A stretch of DNA of 36,178 nt, taken from assembly GCA_031279515.1 (NCBI GenBank), contig JAITII010000015.1, forward strand, positions 1 through 36,178, in the 5' to 3' direction. Under the pieces are notes generated by a model that was given only the letters and a program-made list of their open reading frames with translations, did no database searches and was not told the DNA's origin. Source of the stretch: Deltaproteobacteria bacterium. GTDB taxonomy: Bacteria > Desulfobacterota > Desulfarculia > Adiutricales > Adiutricaceae. This document shows, in pieces, positions 33,611 through 36,178 of the stretch (positions are counted from its first letter, which is position 1; the number at the start of each line of letters is the position of its first letter). A program made the position numbers and the translations under genes.

Positions 33611-35383
33611 ATGGATAGAGAGAGAGAGAGAAAGCTTTTGGAAAAACTGGACCCCTACGGCGAGCCCTACGGACAGTCCTTACTAAGGTACTTTGTCCCT
33701 ACCCAAAAAGAAGATCCAGCCGATGCCGAGCTTGTAAGCCACAAGCTTATGATCCGCGCGGGCCTCATCCGGAAACTGGCCGGAGGCATCTATAGCTACC
33801 TGCCTTTTATGCTGCGTTCCATGCGCAAGTTGGAGCGGATAATCCGCTCTGCATTAAACACAAGAGGCGCCCAGGAATTACTCCTACCTGCAGTCCAGCC
33901 CTATGAGCTCTGGAGGGAATCTGGGAGGGACAAAAAGTACGGTCCGGAACTCCTACGCTTAAAGGATCGTCATGACAGGGACTTTGTAATAGGACCCACC
34001 CACGAGGAGGTCATCACAGACATCATCCGCCATGAGATCCACTCCTTTAGGGATCTGCCCTTAAACCTCTATCAGATCCAGACTAAATTCCGCGACGAAA
34101 TAAGGCCCCGCTTCGGGGTCATGCGGGGCCGGGAATTCATCATGAAAGATGCCTATAGCTTTGATGAAGATGAAGACTCTGCTGGGAAATCCTATCAGGA
34201 TATGTATGACGCCTATACGGAAATCTTCTCCCGCTGCGGGTTAAATTTTGCAACTGTGGAGGCCGATAGCGGTGCCATTGGCGGTAGCTACTCACACGAG
34301 TTCATGGTCTTGGCAGAATCGGGGGAAAATAACCTAGTCTTCTGTAATCATTGCTCCTATGCCGCAAACCAGGAAAAGGCAGAGCTTTTAAGCTATAAAT
34401 TCATCAAAGGCCAAAAAGGAACTTTAGAAAAGGTCTACACGCCAAATTGCCGCCATGTTGACCAATTGGCCAAGTTTTTAAAGGTGCCGGAAGCTACCAT
34501 CATTAAGTCCATGCTCTTTATCGCAGAGGACAATTCGCCTTATCTAGTCCTCATACCAGGTCATAGGGAGATAAATACGATAAAACTCCAAAATGCCCTA
34601 AATGGAGTCCCCATGCGCCTGGCCGAACCCAATGAAGCCGAGTCCATCATGGGAGTGCCCATGGGATTTGTGACTCCGGTAGGGGCCAAGGTGCCCATAA
34701 TTGCCGACAACATGATAAAAGAAATGGCCCAAGGGGTGGTAGGCACCGGGGAAAAGGATTACCACTTTATTGGAGCTGCCCCTGGACGGGATTTTACAGT
34801 ACATAGCTACTTCGACTTGGCTCTAGCAACAGAAGGGGATCCCTGTCCCCGCTGCGGAGGGGAGCTCTCTTTTAAAAAGGGTATTGAAGTGGGCCATGTC
34901 TTCAAGTTGGGGACAAAATACTCCGAGGCCCTGGGGGCCAAGGTCACCAGAAAAGACGGCAGCGAGACACCTATTATCATGGGTTGCTATGGCATAGGTA
35001 TAGGACGCACCATAGCTGCCTCTATAGAGCAAAGCCACGATAAAGACGGCATTATTTGGCCAGTTGCACTCTCTCCCTTTGAGGTAGCCTTAATCCCCCT
35101 CCAGGTACAAAATGACTCCCTCATGGAAAAGACTTACAAGCTCTTTAATGAACTTATAGACGCCACCCTTGAGGTCTTAATAGATGACCGGGACGAAAGG
35201 CCGGGAAAAAAGTTTAAAGACGCAGACCTATTAGGGCTGCCCTATAGGGTGACGGTCTCGGAAAAATCCCTTGCAAAAGACGAGTGCGAGCTTAAAGAAA
35301 GGGCCTCCGGTAAGATAACCATGCTACCAATAGCTAGTGCTTCAGAATACTTAAAAGCTTTAAGAGACAAGGCCTTAAACTAA
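33611..35383 (+). CDS. proS: Prolyl-tRNA synthetase, bacterial type with editing domain
   Basis: A class II synthetase of about 590 residues that charges tRNA-Pro. ATG 33611 is preferred over TTG 33584 because AAGGA lies 9 nt before it. About 22 residues precede the usual start (family proteins begin near RYFVPTQKEDPADAE). Motif 2 reads TKFRDEIRPRFGVMRGREF, motif 3 GCYGIGIGRT. Between them lies the bacterial INS editing domain (about 220-390, with IIKSMLF) that clears Ala-tRNA-Pro. The anticodon-binding domain ends the protein. An extra zinc-like CPRCGG motif lies just before motif 3, and CNHC lies at the front of the insertion. Confidence 0.97.
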   Translation: MDRERERKLLEKLDPYGEPYGQSLLRYFVPTQKEDPADAELVSHKLMIRAGLIRKLAGGIYSYLPFMLRSMRKLERIIRSALNTRGAQELLLPAVQPYELWRESGRDKKYGPELLRLKDRHDRDFVIGPTHEEVITDIIRHEIHSFRDLPLNLYQIQTKFRDEIRPRFGVMRGREFIMKDAYSFDEDEDSAGKSYQDMYDAYTEIFSRCGLNFATVEADSGAIGGSYSHEFMVLAESGENNLVFCNHCSYAANQEKAELLSYKFIKGQKGTLEKVYTPNCRHVDQLAKFLKVPEATIIKSMLFIAEDNSPYLVLIPGHREINTIKLQNALNGVPMRLAEPNEAESIMGVPMGFVTPVGAKVPIIADNMIKEMAQGVVGTGEKDYHFIGAAPGRDFTVHSYFDLALATEGDPCPRCGGELSFKKGIEVGHVFKLGTKYSEALGAKVTRKDGSETPIIMGCYGIGIGRTIAASIEQSHDKDGIIWPVALSPFEVALIPLQVQNDSLMEKTYKLFNELIDATLEVLIDDRDERPGKKFKDADLLGLPYRVTVSEKSLAKDECELKERASGKITMLPIASASEYLKALRDKALN

Positions 35384-35537
35384 AAAGTAAAAGGGCCTCG
35401 TGGGCTAGCCTTTAAAAAGCTTTAGCAGCAAAGGCACCATTTGGAAATTTACAAAAACTTGGTTAGCAAAATGACAAAAGACAAAAAATTCTTCATTAAT
35501 TATTAAACCCTAACCCGAGTTTCGCAGTTAGAAAAGT

Positions 35538-35726
35538 TTAACGTCTAATCTTATTGAAATGACTAAGTTTTTTCAACTTTACTTGTATTACCCTACTAGC
35601 TATACCTATGAAAAAGAGCCTTCGTATTTGTTCACGAAAGATATGAGCCCAGGCTTTTTTGAAACACTGCGTTGATTTTTTTGGGCCATCCCAGCGGCCT
35701 AGGCCAGGAAGTAGGAAGTACTCCAA
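35538..35726 (-). CDS. Unrecognised small ORF, possibly a gene fragment
   Basis: A 62-codon basic ORF (HIFREQIRRLFF, VIQVKLKKLSHF). The composition looks like the end of a basic, possibly transposase-like protein, but I cannot match a family. No Shine-Dalgarno sequence was evident. Confidence 0.25.
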   Translation of the reverse strand: MEYFLLPGLGRWDGPKKSTQCFKKAWAHIFREQIRRLFFIGIASRVIQVKLKKLSHFNKIRR

Positions 35727-35965
35727 GAAATTGGCTAAGAAGAATTTTCATGGTTAATCTCCAGTAATTATGGCTCTATAATATTATATTAAGTATTATA
35801 TTGCCTTCTAATATGAAAAAAAATATCTTATAGCAAAAAAATTAAAAAAAGTTTAAGAAAATATACTTATAGAATATAGATACTATATTATGATAATTTT
35901 TGGCTAATGTTAAATTTTTTTCACACTTTTTCTGCGCCAATCTTTAAAGCTTTTATTTAATCCTG

Positions 35966-36168
35966 GCAGACCATACCTAAGTAAGCGTCTAGGGCCTTAT
36001 CCAGTCCGGGGCTTTAGTAGAATTAAACGCACCCGCCGGGAGCCGGAGAGTTCTCTCGCAAGGGAGTCCCTATCCTGAGTGGCATTAGGGCAATTAGCAC
36101 CCTAGATTTAGTGTCCTAGAGTAACATCTGGTCCTATCCCTAAGTAAGTATCTAGTAGTTGTATCCAG
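35966..36168. repeat. Imperfect direct duplication about 160 bp apart
   Basis: CCTAAGTAAG-(C/T)(G/A)-TCTAG occurs at 35976-35992 and at 36139-36155 (15 of 17 identical). Similarity extends over about 45 bp, with ATCCAG to the right of both. On the minus strand both can be read as a similar LD(A/T)YLG peptide in short, stop-broken frames. Confidence 0.6.
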
Positions 36169-36178
36169 AGAGGTGTTT

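Larger units (their letters stand above)
35384..36178. other. AT-rich right-end region without a recognisable gene
   Basis: About 795 bp. The stretch 35760-35930 is extremely AT-rich. The end (35960-36178) is less so and carries an imperfect duplication. No RNA gene, terminator or complete gene could be supported. The base composition unlike the rest of the window suggests acquired or decayed sequence. Confidence 0.5.

Noticed and set aside
35950-36178. Group II intron or retroelement end (GAGCCGG and GTGCG motifs)
   Set aside because: Motifs are too short; no domain V hairpin or reverse-transcriptase frame could be read.

Overview
The window is a bacterial chromosomal segment of moderate GC content. 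Its best taxonomic clue is a complete DsrC: a 105-residue protein with both redox cysteines, the form that partners dissimilatory sulfite reductase. Together with the general look of CtpA, GpsA, Ffh and the GGDEF/TPR protein, this suggests a Desulfobacterota-like organism (former Deltaproteobacteria). That placement is an inference. No rRNA or tRNA gene and no intact mobile element was recognised.

Left block (1-7.6 kb, all minus strand). A DEAD-box-type RNA helicase with a very long Lys/Ala-rich tail runs off the left edge. It is preceded in transcription order by a ctpA-type protease, a Fur-family regulator, and the tight set gpsA-nadD-rsfS. The helicase has substitutions in nearly every catalytic motif. 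RsfS carries a histone-H1-like repeat tail. gpsA has no conventional start codon that keeps its first beta strand.

Envelope block (8.2-13.9 kb). A gene-poor, AT-rich stretch with one good promoter leads to three exported proteins on the plus strand: a LysM protein, a DNRLRE-like lipoprotein, and an ankyrin/TSP3/OmpA protein. A strong terminator follows. On the minus strand are two low-complexity exported proteins: a Pro/Gln/Arg-repeat lipoprotein and a Gly/Asn/Asp/Arg-rich protein.

Amino-sugar and tRNA charging block (14.3-17.8 kb, minus). The order is a glmU-like gene, a glmS-like gene, then trpS. Both amino-sugar proteins lack the part needed for de novo GlcNAc-1-P synthesis: the GlmU-like protein lacks the acetyltransferase site, and the GlmS-like protein lacks the glutaminase domain and the C-terminal active-site lysine. 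I consider this the most interesting observation in the window. A salvage or deaminase role would fit.

Protein export and translation block (18.6-24.5 kb, plus). A PpiD-like periplasmic folding factor is followed by ffh, rpsP, rimM, trmD and a DJ-1/PfpI protein. A minus-strand WG-repeat exported protein comes next.

Sulfur block (26.6-33.4 kb). dsrC, a TPR protein with two degenerate GGDEF-like regions, cysK (minus, with a promoter and a terminator-like hairpin in its leader), a cystathionine gamma-synthase/lyase family enzyme and a PatB/MalY-type beta-lyase. The last three can carry sulfur from sulfide to cysteine to homocysteine. proS follows behind a 33-bp tandem repeat. The right end (35.4-36.2 kb) is AT-rich, with an unrecognised small ORF and an imperfect duplicated segment that looks like decayed sequence.
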